In this document: piece by piece, positions 35,381 through 45,662 of the stretch
How the letters are laid out: each line of letters begins with the position of its first letter
Numbering within the stretch: position 1 is the stretch's first letter
Assembly (NCBI RefSeq): GCF_000002425.4
Contig: NC_037276.1
Location: 1,122,538-1,186,537, forward strand
Direction of reading: 5' to 3'
Source: Physcomitrium patens
Taxonomy: Eukaryota; Streptophyta; Bryopsida; Funariales; Funariaceae
Length of the DNA stretch: 64,000 bases
Program-made: the position numbers and the translations under genes
Notes under the pieces: model-generated
Databases searched by the model: none
Told to the model about the DNA's origin: nothing
What the model saw: the letters and a program-made list of their open reading frames with translations, nothing else

Positions 35381-36640
35381 TCAGAATATATCCCCTACGT
35401 CTTTGTCCAGTTCGTCTTTGTCACCTTCATTATCCATATCACTTTCATCTTCTTGCTGCGGAATCTCTGTACCTTCATTAAGGTCTTCCATATTCATCTC
35501 TGCGTGTCTTCGTTTAAATATTTTTACTCGCTTCTGTGCAATTGGTATTTTCAATTTTGTACCATCTAACTCCCGTAATGAGTAAGTCGCATTATCATGA
35601 ACAGTTGTTACAACATATGGTCCAAACCAACGTTTTGAAAATTTCCGCAAAGTACTATGTTGATTATCCAGACTATTGTCATAAACAAGTATCCAGTCAC
35701 CTTCCTCGATTGCTTTTGGTCTCAATCGATGTTGCTTATCGAATCGCGCCTTGTTTTGTAACCTTGCTCTTTTTAACCTTTCCAATGCTATCTGGACATC
35801 TTCTGTTCTTTGCTCCAATTGTCGAATCCTAATAGCCAGAAGTTCTTCTCTTGTCAATCCATCTTCCCATGGTAGCATACTCCAAGTAAGTACCTTTTCT
35901 TCAATCGGCATAATTGGTTTTTGACTTGTCATAAGTTCTACTGGCATATATCCTGTCACCGAACTATGTGTTGTTCGATCAGCCCATAATGCAAATGACA
36001 AAAGCCGTGGCCACTCTTTAACCTTCCCATTACAAGCTTTAACTAATGCTTTCACAATCGGCGGGTGACCGCGTTCGCTTTTCGCATTCCCTTCCGGATT
36101 ATAAGCAGTAGTCAGTGATAGTTTAACTCCACATTTTTCAAAGAACTTACGAGCTTCTTGTGCATTTAATTCTCCACGATCTGCAGTGATTTTTCCTACG
36201 CACCCGTAATGGCAAATGACATCTTCAAGCAAAAACCTACAAATCCCCTCTATAGATTTTGTCCTCAATGCTCTTCCTTCTACTTGATTTGATAAATCTT
36301 CATGAGCTAAAACCAAATATCTCATCTGCCATAACCCAACCGGCATAATAACCAAATCAACAACCCATTTAAAATGAATAGCCAGAGGATATGTAGGATG
36401 AAGACCATCTCGATGTCGGATATTAGAATACGATTGACAGATTTCACATGACTCTACAAATGAGAGCACATCTCGATACATATTTTTCCACCAATATCGT
36501 TACTTGAGTTTAGCAAAAGTAGCCCAGATTCCTCTATGCCCTGCCCATAAACTATCATGAAACTCCTTTAATAATTTTAGTTTTTCTTCCCTTTTGCCTA
36601 TCACTCGTTGTGGCATCCCAATTCCTTTCTTCGGTCTCTT
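35381..36640 (-). CDS. Element L integrase
   Basis: Inserts the element's DNA into the host. The N-terminal zinc domain starts near 36640 with EFHDSLWAGHRGIWA (His-His). One stop precedes the long open part (35381-36481, 366 codons), where SCEIC supplies the Cys pair (Cys12, Cys15). Catalytic residues are Asp42 (VVDLV), Asp101 (TADRGELN) and Glu136 (EGNAKSERGH), with about 35-residue spacing between the last two. A GPY/F-like segment (KRWFGPYVV) follows. The C-terminus is acidic, rich in Asp and Glu, and has no chromodomain. Confidence 0.88.
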
Positions 36641-36679
36641 CCATAAGAATCCATCTCGAAGTAAAAATCCATATGCTTT

Positions 36680-38053
36680 TTATCTTATTTGTTTGAATTT
36701 TTCTGTAGACCAATTCCCCTGCTTAGACAAGGTATTCAAATAATGACCAATATCCAATAATTCTCTTTCATAAGATTCTTCAAGAAATAGCTTGTCTTCT
36801 CTGTTGAGATTTGATATTGAATAGAATTTCAATCCGACATCATCAATGTCTTCAACCATTTCGTCCTCCCTCTCGTATCTTGCTCGAGATAGCATGTCTG
36901 CTACTAAATTGTCCTTTCCAGTGATATGCTTAAATTCTGGATTTAGTGACTTATTATAAGCAATCCATCTCAACATTGCAATATCTGGCATTGAACAGTT
37001 AATAATCATTCCAAGCAATGGCAAGCAATCTGTTTCAATTACTACTACTGCCCCAATCAAATAGTCCTTTTCAGCTTTCATAGCCAAAACGACTCCCCAA
37101 AGTTCTCTTTTGACTTGCGAATATGCACGCTGACAAATACTTAAAACTTTAGCCCCAAATCGAACTACAAATCTACTCCCATTCGAATCATCTTGACCCA
37201 CAGCCCATCCAACGGCAATTGGACTAGCGTCTACAGTAAGAATCACTGGTCTATTGCACTTATAATCAACCTTCCTCAATATTGGAGGTGACATCAATAA
37301 TTTCTTCAATCTTTGCATTGCCTGAATATGCCTTTCTTTCCATTCAAATCGGTAACCCTTGCATAACAATTCATATAATGGATCCGNNNNNNNNNNNNNN
37401 NNNNNNNNNNNNNNNNNNNNNNNNNNNNNNNNNNNNNNNNNNNNNNNNNNNNNNNNNNNNNNNNNNNNNNNNNNNNNNNNNNNNNNATGAGGGATCCAGA
37501 TTCGATAAAATACACATGCACCCAAAAACGTGCGAATCTCTGTTAAAGAATCACAATCCTCTTTCATCCTTCCAATTGCATCAACTTTAGTCGGATCTGG
37601 TTTTCTGCCGTAAGATCCGTATAAATGTCCAACAATTACAACCTCTCGTACTCCAAATACGGACTTCATACCCGATAATGTAAGATGAATTTCTCCAAGC
37701 CGAGTTAAAATCTTTTCACAATCTTGTATATGATCAACAACATATCTGCGACACCCCCTCGTATCTAAAGTTTCATCCTTGTTTCCTTCTCTGCACCCTT
37801 TTATAGGAACATCATCCAGAAAAGGCATAGTCTTTTCCGGAATAAAATCTCTCAATACCTTATTCATCCCATTCATCATATGCGCAACTGAGTTGGTCGC
37901 GCCTTGAGGAAGAGTGCACATTCTAACCAATCCAAGCGGTGTTCTCATCGTTGTCATATGTCTACTTCCTTCGACAAGTTGAAATTGATCATAACATGAA
38001 TACAAATGCAAACGCCTCAGCAAATTCATCCACAATAGGTCTAATTCCTGCAT
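36680..38053 (-). CDS. Element L RT (C-terminal part) and RNase H
   Basis: A 457-codon stretch that includes 34 unknown residues from the N gap. RT motifs: DQFQLVEGSRHMTTMRTPLG, LPQGATNSVAHM, and the catalytic FLDD (MPFLDDVPIKG, an F variant of YxDD). RNase H follows the gap: LTVDASPIAVGWAVGQ, KRELWGVVLAMKA, ETDCLPLLGM, and ADMLSRARYE at its end. The frame overlaps the upstream piece (37989-38840) in a different phase, so a frameshift splits RT near 38045. Similar RT sequence is known to me from non-seed plants and, more distantly, fungi. Confidence 0.85.
   Translation of the reverse strand: MQELDLLWMNLLRRLHLYSCYDQFQLVEGSRHMTTMRTPLGLVRMCTLPQGATNSVAHMMNGMNKVLRDFIPEKTMPFLDDVPIKGCREGNKDETLDTRGCRRYVVDHIQDCEKILTRLGEIHLTLSGMKSVFGVREVVIVGHLYGSYGRKPDPTKVDAIGRMKEDCDSLTEIRTFLGACVFYRIWIPHXXXXXXXXXXXXXXXXXXXXXXXXXXXXXXXXXXDPLYELLCKGYRFEWKERHIQAMQRLKKLLMSPPILRKVDYKCNRPVILTVDASPIAVGWAVGQDDSNGSRFVVRFGAKVLSICQRAYSQVKRELWGVVLAMKAEKDYLIGAVVVIETDCLPLLGMIINCSMPDIAMLRWIAYNKSLNPEFKHITGKDNLVADMLSRARYEREDEMVEDIDDVGLKFYSISNLNREDKLFLEESYERELLDIGHYLNTLSKQGNWSTEKFKQIR
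37387..37486. other. Assembly gap of 100 N
   Basis: One hundred unknown bases inside the RT-RNase H junction of element L. A fixed length of 100 usually denotes a gap of unknown size, so the true length of L is uncertain. Confidence 0.97.
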
Positions 38054-38917
38054 TCCTGAGAGTTACAGCATTCACCGGCTGCATATCTTGAATAAACCGT
38101 AGTGACCCATTCTTCTTAGGTACCGTAAACCATCGACTAGAATACGGCGCAAATGAAGGTTCTAATATTTTCATCTTTATCTTTTCTTTCAATAGTTCTA
38201 CCAATTTAGGTAAATGTGCCCTCGGTACTGGAATCGGTCTTAGATTCCAAGGTACATGCGGTACAGTGAAGATAACCATAGGTGTTATAATATTTGGATC
38301 CACACACCCAATTTCATGAGATTCGAAGGCAAACGATCTACCTTGTTTAGCCAACATCTTTTTGAAGCAAGTAATTTCCTCCAGCAATAAAGAACCATCA
38401 GAACCAATCTTCAATTCTTCAAAAGTCTCTTCAGTAAACTGATGTCCAATACTCATTGGATCTCTTAAACTTGCTTCTTTTGATGCTTCTCCCATTTGTT
38501 CTTTAGAATCCTCTGGTAATGGTCCGGCAACAGGCTTTACCTTCTTATCTGCCGTTTTATATCTTGTCTCTACTGTGACTTCTGGTGCTTGAAAAGATTC
38601 AAGCATGGTATAAACCTCTCTCGAATGAATCTCAACAATCTTATCATTATCCCCTAACCCAATAGATGTAATCAATTCCAATGAATCTTCCAGCCCATTT
38701 TCTTCATAAACACCCAAAATCCTCTCATCATCTAGCAATGTACCTATCTTGCGTAACTGTCCTTCAATATCATATAATCTTTTTCTTTCTTTTCTTTTAA
38801 AATCATCAACTTTCTTATACATAATATTTCCATTCTCCAATATACCAATAAAACTCGCATCAAAGGCACCTTTATCTCGCGAGAATACCTCCTCTTTTGT
38901 ACCTCCATAATCTCGCT
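37989..38917 (-). CDS. Element L Pol N-terminal part and start of RT
   Basis: Pol frame in the minus 1 phase relative to the gag-protease frame that ends at 38918. The open piece of 283 codons (37989-38840) contains an acidic linker and then the RT fingers: PYSSRWFTVPKKNGSLRF and IQDMQPVNAVTLRNAG near its end. No ATG starts it, so it would need ribosomal frameshifting from the upstream frame or is separated by mutation; the two cannot be told apart here. The frame breaks at about 38045 in the conserved VDEFAEAFA block. Confidence 0.8.
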
Positions 38918-39982
38918 TTACAGTGGTACCTCCCCAAAATCCTTAAATCCTTCAACAATCTTTGACAATGGTTTCTCCCTCAACCTATCTCGATTCCGTT
39001 CATGGTTAGGAGGTACTGTTAGAAATTGTACAGCTTTCCTCCTATCTTCGCTTCGTACCCTTGCATAAGCAGAACCATCGTCAAGTACCTTTGTTTCCAT
39101 CCGTGTTGCCGTGATATAAGGTTGTCCTAAAATCAACGGATAAGTCGTTGTATCTTGAACGAAGAAATGTTGCTCCATCGCAACATCCCCAATCCAAATT
39201 TTGACATCTGGACAAGCTCCATATAATTCGCCTCGTGTGTTATTAGCTGCTCGTATTGCCCATCCATGTTCCATATCAATTGGCCATTTTTGCTTCTTAT
39301 AAAGATCTTTAGACATGAGATTTATTTCAGAACCATGGTTGATCAAAGCAACTATTGGTTCTTCTATATCTCCTACCTTCACCAATACCTCAGTAGTTGT
39401 CCTTGCCCAATGCTTTCGAGTATAATGGCTCAAAGTTTCCATTTCCTTGTCACTAGAATCTTCGAAACGTACTCGCTGATTATACCCATTCTTTTCATTT
39501 GTTGGTTGCTTGTAACCAATATCAACCTCTTCTTCATCTCTACATATTCTTGCATCAATAGCATGACTCATTCCAGTTTTGCTCATTAATTGACTCTTTC
39601 GCTTAATGCTGTCAATGATAACATCTTGAAACTCCTTCTTTGCAATTCCCAAGACTTCTTTCAATGTGAATTCCACCTTAGCGTTTAATATACGTTCTTC
39701 CAACACCCCTTTCAAATTTGTTGCCGCTTCAATGTCAGAAAGTAGCTTATAAGCAATTGATTTGCCCTTATCTTTTGTCTCCGTTGTTTTTTCTCCCAAT
39801 GATGCTGAGATATCCTTTACAGGCAATTCTTGTGAAGCTGCCTCCCGAGCCTTGTCTCCTCGAGTTTGCCTCTTAAAAGAATTTCCTTCTCTAGTATCAT
39901 CAAAATTTCCTCGTCTTTTTTCTTCCATCAAAGCTTCATGTTGGCTCTTAGCAAATATATGCATGAACTGAAAGAGACTCAA
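38918..39982 (-). CDS. Element L protease-containing region
   Basis: A 354-codon open stretch. The first 150 codons are charged and without recognised motifs. The retropepsin-like domain follows: VLVKVGDIEEPIVALINHGSEINLMS in parts, where the active-site D-S-G motif reads N-H-G, then AIRAANN, GDVAMEQHFFV and YPLILGQPYI, the usual C-terminal ILGxP block. Aspartic protease cleaves Gag-Pol. Loss of the active-site Asp suggests this copy is inactive. It overlaps the gag open frame by about 35 bases in another phase. Confidence 0.78.
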   Translation of the reverse strand: MSLFQFMHIFAKSQHEALMEEKRRGNFDDTREGNSFKRQTRGDKAREAASQELPVKDISASLGEKTTETKDKGKSIAYKLLSDIEAATNLKGVLEERILNAKVEFTLKEVLGIAKKEFQDVIIDSIKRKSQLMSKTGMSHAIDARICRDEEEVDIGYKQPTNEKNGYNQRVRFEDSSDKEMETLSHYTRKHWARTTTEVLVKVGDIEEPIVALINHGSEINLMSKDLYKKQKWPIDMEHGWAIRAANNTRGELYGACPDVKIWIGDVAMEQHFFVQDTTTYPLILGQPYITATRMETKVLDDGSAYARVRSEDRRKAVQFLTVPPNHERNRDRLREKPLSKIVEGFKDFGEVPL

Positions 39983-40616
39983 CAGGATCCTTCCAACCTG
40001 TTCTTCCTCGTATTGTAGCTGCAGTTCTCAATAACGCTTCTCGAGGTAATTTCCCTTCTTGCATTGTAGAAACGGCAGAAGCCCAAAACTCACTAGTTTC
40101 CGTACTTCCACCAATTTCATCATCTACTCTAGCACCATAACTTGCACTTTCTCGTACTACTGTTTCATGCTCTTTTAAGTAATCTTGAACCAATGCTCTC
40201 ATTCCTCCCTTGCCAAAATTGATTTGAAGAAGATCCTCCCTATCTTTCAATGCTATCTTCCCATCTTTCCAGCAAATAATTCCCTGCCGTATCATATTAT
40301 TAAATTCATTGCAATCTTTTCTAGTGTGTGAAGCATCATCACACCAAATGCATCTTTGTACATATTCTTGTTTTAAAACATTCTTCGAATTATTTATAGA
40401 AGTATTCTCTTCAAGTCTTACCAATTTGATTTGAAGATCTCGCATTCCTCGTATAATTTCTTCCATACCCATATCTGCTTTCTTTGACAAGGATGTCGAA
40501 AGTTGAACTGTAGGCATTATCGGTGGTGTTGTACATATTGGAGCTTTGGGTGCTTGTACTGTTTTCGGAATATTGCTCCTATCCTTCCTCCTTTCTTTTT
40601 TTGTAAGCAACCCCAC
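39948..40616 (-). CDS. Element L nucleocapsid region of gag
   Basis: A 222-codon open piece following the capsid part in the same frame after one TAG stop. A CCHC zinc knuckle is intact: Cys89-x2-Cys92-x4-His97-x4-Cys102 (CIWCDDASHTRKDC). The N-terminal part is Lys/Arg- and Pro-rich; the region before the knuckle could form a helix (MGMEEIIRGMRDLQIKL). It would bind element RNA. The frame ends at 39948, overlapping the next frame. Confidence 0.83.
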   Translation of the reverse strand: MGLLTKKERRKDRSNIPKTVQAPKAPICTTPPIMPTVQLSTSLSKKADMGMEEIIRGMRDLQIKLVRLEENTSINNSKNVLKQEYVQRCIWCDDASHTRKDCNEFNNMIRQGIICWKDGKIALKDREDLLQINFGKGGMRALVQDYLKEHETVVRESASYGARVDDEIGGSTETSEFWASAVSTMQEGKLPREALLRTAATIRGRTGWKDPVESLSVHAYIC

Positions 40617-40634
40617 CGCATCTTCAACGTTCTT

Positions 40635-41291
40635 CTACTTCGTTGTCAATCCTTCATCTTCTTTTTTGTCTTCAAGAAGGGATTCTAATTTCTCTTGCAA
40701 TTCTCCATCAACAGCTTGAAGAAATAGATCAACTTTGTTCGGCTCCAATGTCAATTTTTCTACCTTCGATAATTGAGAGTACTGCCTCTCAAATTCCCTT
40801 AGTAGCTCTGTTGCTTGCAAATTCTTATTGGGCCGTTCAATCCATCCCAGAAACAGCTTCTTAGTAACGCGATCAGCATCTTCCAAGAAATATTCGTCTT
40901 TCAATGCATGTGAAAAATCCTCCCATGAATTCCCACAACGATCCGTAATCGATGTAATGTGGTCTCTTATCTCCTGTATCGTGGCAAGTCCAAATAGTGC
41001 AACCATTTTCTTCTCAGAAACCCGATTTAATTCCATTTCACGAACATAACATCTTAAATACCTTGAAATATTCCTCCCATCAAATTGATCAATTTTATTG
41101 ACCACTGCTTGCAATGCTTTGGTTGCCAAAGCTTCCTTTCGATCATTGCTTTGCTGTTGCTGCATTGACAATGAGAAGGCTTGAAACAAACTAGCAATAG
41201 ACGGATCCATGTGCATAACTTGTCCTTTAGAAGACTCCCCACCAGAAACTTCTCCCAAAAATCCTTCAAAATTTTTATTTTCGTTTTCCAT
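40635..41291 (-). CDS. Element L gag capsid region
   Basis: A 218-codon piece with a genuine ATG (MENENKNFEG), only 71 bases downstream of the 5' LTR, so this is the likely Gag start. A Gln-rich segment (SMQQQQSND) precedes a capsid-like domain (KIDQFDGRNISRYLRCYV, FLGWIERPNKN, LREFERQYSQL), typical of retrotransposon Gag with its conserved W, E and R residues. It ends at a TAG, after which the frame continues at 40616. Confidence 0.85.
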   Translation of the reverse strand: MENENKNFEGFLGEVSGGESSKGQVMHMDPSIASLFQAFSLSMQQQQSNDRKEALATKALQAVVNKIDQFDGRNISRYLRCYVREMELNRVSEKKMVALFGLATIQEIRDHITSITDRCGNSWEDFSHALKDEYFLEDADRVTKKLFLGWIERPNKNLQATELLREFERQYSQLSKVEKLTLEPNKVDLFLQAVDGELQEKLESLLEDKKEDEGLTTK

Positions 41292-41362
41292 AAAAATAAA
41301 GATAAAATCAACCGAAATCCAATACCTTCTACCTCAAGCTTTCACGTCAGGTTCACCACTTA

Positions 41363-42731
41363 TGTTGTATTACGTGCTTTCCTGCTCGAGAACGCGCCGG
41401 GCATCTGGCTGTAGAAGGTAGTATGGAGATTCGCCGATAGTCAAGCAGTCTATCAGTTTTTGACTACTGGAATATAAACGACTGCAATAATGTACCGTAA
41501 ATCTATATAGATGCTCTTCGACTGCTTGTCAAAGTCTTTTTTTTGCCCCAGCCGATAGGTCTCTAGACGTTACAGAGAACCCCGAACAACCCAAACTGTT
41601 AATCTTCAATATGCCTTTGTACTTACGATCTTGTATCCACTGACTGTCCTGTTAGATTAATCCAATAAATTTCATTCACTCCGCATACTCAATCCTATAG
41701 ACACCTCTTTAATCCTTCAATCACAGATGTAACTCGATTTTACAAAACAGTCAAGAGTATTCAAACCCACTTCATTTAAAAATCCCGATTCACCATTACA
41801 ACACTGACTTCAGCAGCGATTGTCTCAGTCTTCCCAAAACTCTTCGAAGAAGAAAAATCCAAATTCTATGTCTTTCCTTTCCCGACCCGAAGCATGAAGC
41901 TCCTCTCCCTAATTTCCTTGATCTTCAAAACCTCCAATGAAACTGAACTGGTAACCTTACAAAAGCTTGAAAACTAGGTCCCCCTCTCGATTCTCCGAAA
42001 GAAAAAAAACCTCCCCCTTTCAAAACTATCTCCCCCCCTAACCTTATCCTCTGAATTTCTTCAATCTTCCGTCTTAGATCCGGAATTGGCTCCCACCTCA
42101 AGCTTGGATCCGAAATTGGCTCTCGCCATTAAGCTTGGATCTAAAATTGGCTCTCGTCGTCAGAGCTTTCTCCTCCGTTTTTACCTTTAAGAAATCCATT
42201 TACCGAAAACAACGTTCCCTGAAACGGCACAGAGAACAGGACAGCCTGAAACAGAATCGAACCCTGTAATCGGGACCACATTGAGTCGCCCGACCAATTC
42301 AGGTCCTATATTGGGAAAGATGCCCGTAGTAACCTAGATGTTCCCGTAATTGGGTCAAATTGGTCTTTGCGTCAGATTGGCTAAGACCCGTAGTAAGACC
42401 TGGATTTTCCGTAATTAGACTGCATTGGGTTGACCAGCCAATTCAGGTCTCATATTGGATAAGAGGACCCAGATTGGATTATCGAAATTAGATCCAATTG
42501 GCTCCTCGAACCCGTCGTGTGAATTGGTCCTTCTCTTCCTGCTGACTCCCATTATTGGAATCGAATGGAGCATTTCAGTATGCCCCGGCTGACTGTAACG
42601 GAGTGACTGAACCTGACCACTCAGTATTTGTACTGGAGTTGGTCGATGCTCCCAATATTCGAGGTAACTGAATATTAATAAAATTCCCCTTTCTTTTTAT
42701 TTTCACTATATACTCGTGTTACAATACGATA
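41363..42731 (-). repeat. 5' LTR of element L
   Basis: Begins TGTTGTATTACGTGC and ends GTTACAATACGATA. The last bases differ from the partner by C-to-T. The inverted ends TGTCGTA/TACGACA are the family signature. Followed by the TSD GCGT. Confidence 0.95.
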
Positions 42732-42735
42732 GCGT

Positions 42736-42870
42736 CCAATAGATTTCTAACTTCAAGGGCTCCATATTGGTAACGATTATCACAGCCGGTGGTTTTGCTG
42801 TGCGTTTAGCTCTCACATTCTGGCCACTTTCATCTCTGTCTATAGCTCTCTTGGTACTTTCAATCGCCAT
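42736..42870 (-). pseudogene. Element K ORF3, N-terminal part
   Basis: ATG at 42870 begins MAIESTKRAIDRDESG, a basic/acidic N-terminus of 45 codons, cut at 42736 by element L. The frame continues in phase at 33949 when the TSD GCGT is counted once. It lies between the integrase tail (43191-43496) and the 3' LTR, in the same sense as pol, a position where some plant retroelements carry an extra or env-like ORF. I do not recognise the family with confidence. Confidence 0.7.
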
Positions 42871-43190
42871 GACTCAAACGCCTACAGGTCCTAACTGTCA
42901 ATGCGACTCTCCAGTATGCTCGAAACACTAAAATGTAACACAAATAAACAACAACAGAATATAACACTACAGAATAACCCTTAATAGGAGCCTCACTCCT
43001 ATTCTATTACCTAGTGATGAGAACGACAACATGGTACCATACTGTCCATTTCTCACTTCCTTCGCATCTGATACAATAGTGATTACTTAATATCCTTGCA
43101 GCTGCCTCTACGCCTTATACCATAATTAGGTCCCTCCTGAGTCCATTCGAAGTCCCCTCTCCTCAAATGAAATAAAACCCGTCCTAGATT
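42871..43190 (-). other. Element K spacer between pol and ORF3
   Basis: About 320 bases without a long open frame, including a short imperfect direct repeat (AGGAGCCTCACTCCTA). No recognised motif. Confidence 0.5.
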
Positions 43191-44516
43191 TTAGGTATTA
43201 TATAATCGTAAACGATTCCCATTAATGCGGATACTGAAACGATGGCCTATAAAATCCTCCAATTGAACAGACCCATTGGAAAATCCTTCAATTACACGAT
43301 ATGGCTCATGCCAGCAAACTTGAAATTTTCCTGGAAAATGATTGAATCGGCTGTCATACAGCAATATCAAATCATTGGGCATAAAACACTTCGGGTGCAG
43401 TTTATTATCATAGTAACTCTTCCTCCGTTTTTGAGTGGCTTCCATGTGGAATAGAGCGACAGCCCGTATTTCATCCAATTCCTCCAATTTCATCAACCTA
43501 GTATATCATATCCAACGCCTCTCGTTCAGTAGTAATATAGTTGCATTCGACAGCCACCAATTATCGACTGACATAATATATAGGATGATCTAATTTCTTA
43601 TCATCTTTCTGGCTTAACACTGAGCCAATAGCAGCATTGGATGCATCAACATACACATGAAATGGCTTTGTTCAACAAGGAGCCACCAATATTGGTGCAG
43701 AGACTAATTTTGACTTTAAGACCTCGAAGGCTATGGTACACTCCTTGGTCTAGAGGGGACTAGTCCCATCAAACGGAGGTTTCTTCAGTAAGTTCGTTAA
43801 AGGTGATAAATAACCGCAAACGAACTTATAAATCATCGATAATAACTGACATGACCAACGAACTCTCGAACACCGGAGACTGTCTCCGGTGTGGGCAAGT
43901 TCATGATATGCTGCACTTTGTCAGAATCCGTAGGAATACCACGACTGGAAACAATATGGCCCTATAATTTTCCGGACGGAACACCAAATTGGCACTTCTC
44001 CAAATTCAACGATATCCCAAATTTGGCACACTGAGCCAAACATTTGCCTAAACAATGAAGATGATCTTGTTTAGTACTGAATGTACAAAAGTCATCTAAA
44101 AAGATCTCCATAAACATCCAGAGATAGTCTTGAAAAGCCTGAGTCATCACGCGTTGGAACGTGGCTGGGGCGTTACATAACCCAAAAGGCATCACGCGAT
44201 AAGCAAATGTGCCCTAATTCGTAGTAAAGGTTGTCTTGAGCTGGTCTTTTTTTACAATTTGAACTTGATTATACCCGGAGAAACTATCGAGAAACGAATA
44301 GCATTTGTGACCGGCGATAGCGTCCAATATACTATCCATGAATGGTAACGGAAAGTAATCTTTTTTGGTGGCTGCATTAAGTTTCCGGAAATCTTGACAA
44401 ATTCGGATTTTTTCATTTTTTTTTGGCACCATCACAATTGGAGAAATCCACTCACTATTCGGTACCGGGTAAATGAAACCCACTGCAAAAAGCTTGTCCA
44501 ATTTTTCCTTCACCAT
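43191..44516 (-). pseudogene. Element K RT, partial RNase H and integrase tail
   Basis: RT in two open pieces: 44214-44516 (FIYPVPNSEWISPIVMVPKK, RICQDFRKLNAATKKDYFPLPF, SFSGYNQVQI) and 43962-44195 (MPFGLCNAPATFQRVM, FLDD at the catalytic site), separated by a stop. RNase H begins near 43660 (YVDASNAAIGSVLSQ) but stops being alignable near 43510, where sequence jumps to the integrase C-terminal region (43191-43496: MKLEELDEIRAVALFHMEA, KFQVCWHEPYRVIEGFSN). The rest of RNase H and the catalytic core of integrase are missing by deletion. Confidence 0.83.
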
Positions 44517-44888
44517 AAGGAAATATTTAGCATTAAGGCGATGTTGCCTCTAGCGTACCGGTTTAGCGTTTTCTTCCAATATGATACAATGTTCACAGAC
44601 ATCAGTGGGGATACCTTGTAGATCATCATAAGTCCAAGCAAAAGCAGATTTATGATGTAAGAAAAAGTCTGTCCAATAGGTCAATTCTTGTTCCTTAATA
44701 CCTTCGTAGACCTTAATTAGCCAAGGTTCAGCCGTGGTTGCTAAGTTAATAGTTTGACATATAGGTTCATCAACAATACTCTATTTCAATTCCCGCAGTG
44801 ATTTAAAGTTACTCGATATGTCCGACATATGCGAAGTAACGAATCCCGTCTCGAGGGCACTAACATGGTGCACATCGTGCGGAGGTTT

Positions 44889-45650
44889 CTAGTCAATATT
44901 AACATAAGCAGAGTTTTCCGAATCCTTCGGGTATATCAAGTACTCCCCCGGACCTCCACATTGGTACACCACTCCAGGGTGTAGTGCTGCCTCCACATTG
45001 GCCTCCGTACTCGGTACTTCTGTGTCATCCTCGGAGCTAAGCTCTTCATCCGACGTCAATTCAGATACTGGCAACTGAGACTTCCCGTGATAGCGTACTG
45101 GGTACATTTGTAACACCATTTTATCTACGTCCTTACCAATTGTCAAAGTACCCTGATCCCAATCGTTCTTGGCCTTTACTTGATACAACCAAGGTCGCCT
45201 CAATAAAATAGGGTACGATAAAGTCAAACGTTGTAAGCAAAAGACAATGTAGTCAATTTCATATGCAATACTTGCAATTATAGTTTGAACACTCCATAAA
45301 ATATCCATTGGCTTAACTCGGCTATGATCTGCCATCCGTAATACCAATGTCGTGGGGACTAATTGTTTCAGATCTAAAGCATCCATTGTATCAGCGTTCA
45401 TTAAATTGACGCTGGAACCTCCATTTACCTGGACGCCAGAGATCAGAACACCATCAATCGAAACATCAATGGTTGGTGCACCTGGATCAGGGTTCAAACT
45501 AACTTCACAAACTTCCATATTACGATGTCGATGTCTTTTTAGGGATGAATTCAAGGTGGAACGACACTCTAGTGTGACGGTTAGAAGTTGCTTCATAGAA
45601 ATTGAAGGCCGAATAGCATCCAAATCCTTTAAAATATTGTAGGATTCCAT
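44889..45650 (-). CDS. Element K protease region
   Basis: A 253-codon open stretch upstream of RT. It contains a retropepsin-like fold: PTIDVSIDGVLISGVQVNGGSSVNLM in parts, where the active-site D-S-G reads N-G-G, then LVLRMADHSRVKP and YPILLRRPWLY, the C-terminal ILGRPWL block. The C-terminal third is acidic (SDEELSSEDDTEVPSTEA). The normal role is Gag-Pol processing. The substituted catalytic Asp suggests inactivity. Confidence 0.75.
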   Translation of the reverse strand: MESYNILKDLDAIRPSISMKQLLTVTLECRSTLNSSLKRHRHRNMEVCEVSLNPDPGAPTIDVSIDGVLISGVQVNGGSSVNLMNADTMDALDLKQLVPTTLVLRMADHSRVKPMDILWSVQTIIASIAYEIDYIVFCLQRLTLSYPILLRRPWLYQVKAKNDWDQGTLTIGKDVDKMVLQMYPVRYHGKSQLPVSELTSDEELSSEDDTEVPSTEANVEAALHPGVVYQCGGPGEYLIYPKDSENSAYVNID

Positions 45651-45662
45651 ATTTAGGATAAT

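Larger units (their letters stand above)
33950..42731 (-). mobile_element. Element L: Ty3/gypsy element inserted in ORF3 of K
   Basis: Minus-strand element of 8782 bp with two 1369-bp LTRs (33950-35318 and 41363-42731) and a 4-bp TSD GCGT (33946-33949 and 42732-42735). The minus-strand PBS is TGGTGAACCTGACGTGAA after a short spacer; I cannot assign the tRNA. The purine tract is AGAGGGGGTGGA. Order: gag, CCHC, protease, RT, RNase H, integrase, so Ty3/gypsy, but with no chromodomain. An assembly gap of 100 N lies in pol. Confidence 0.93.

Noticed and set aside
33819-35832. Several plus-strand open frames across the L LTR and integrase
   Set aside because: Antisense to clear integrase and ORF3 coding sequence; no domain on the plus strand.
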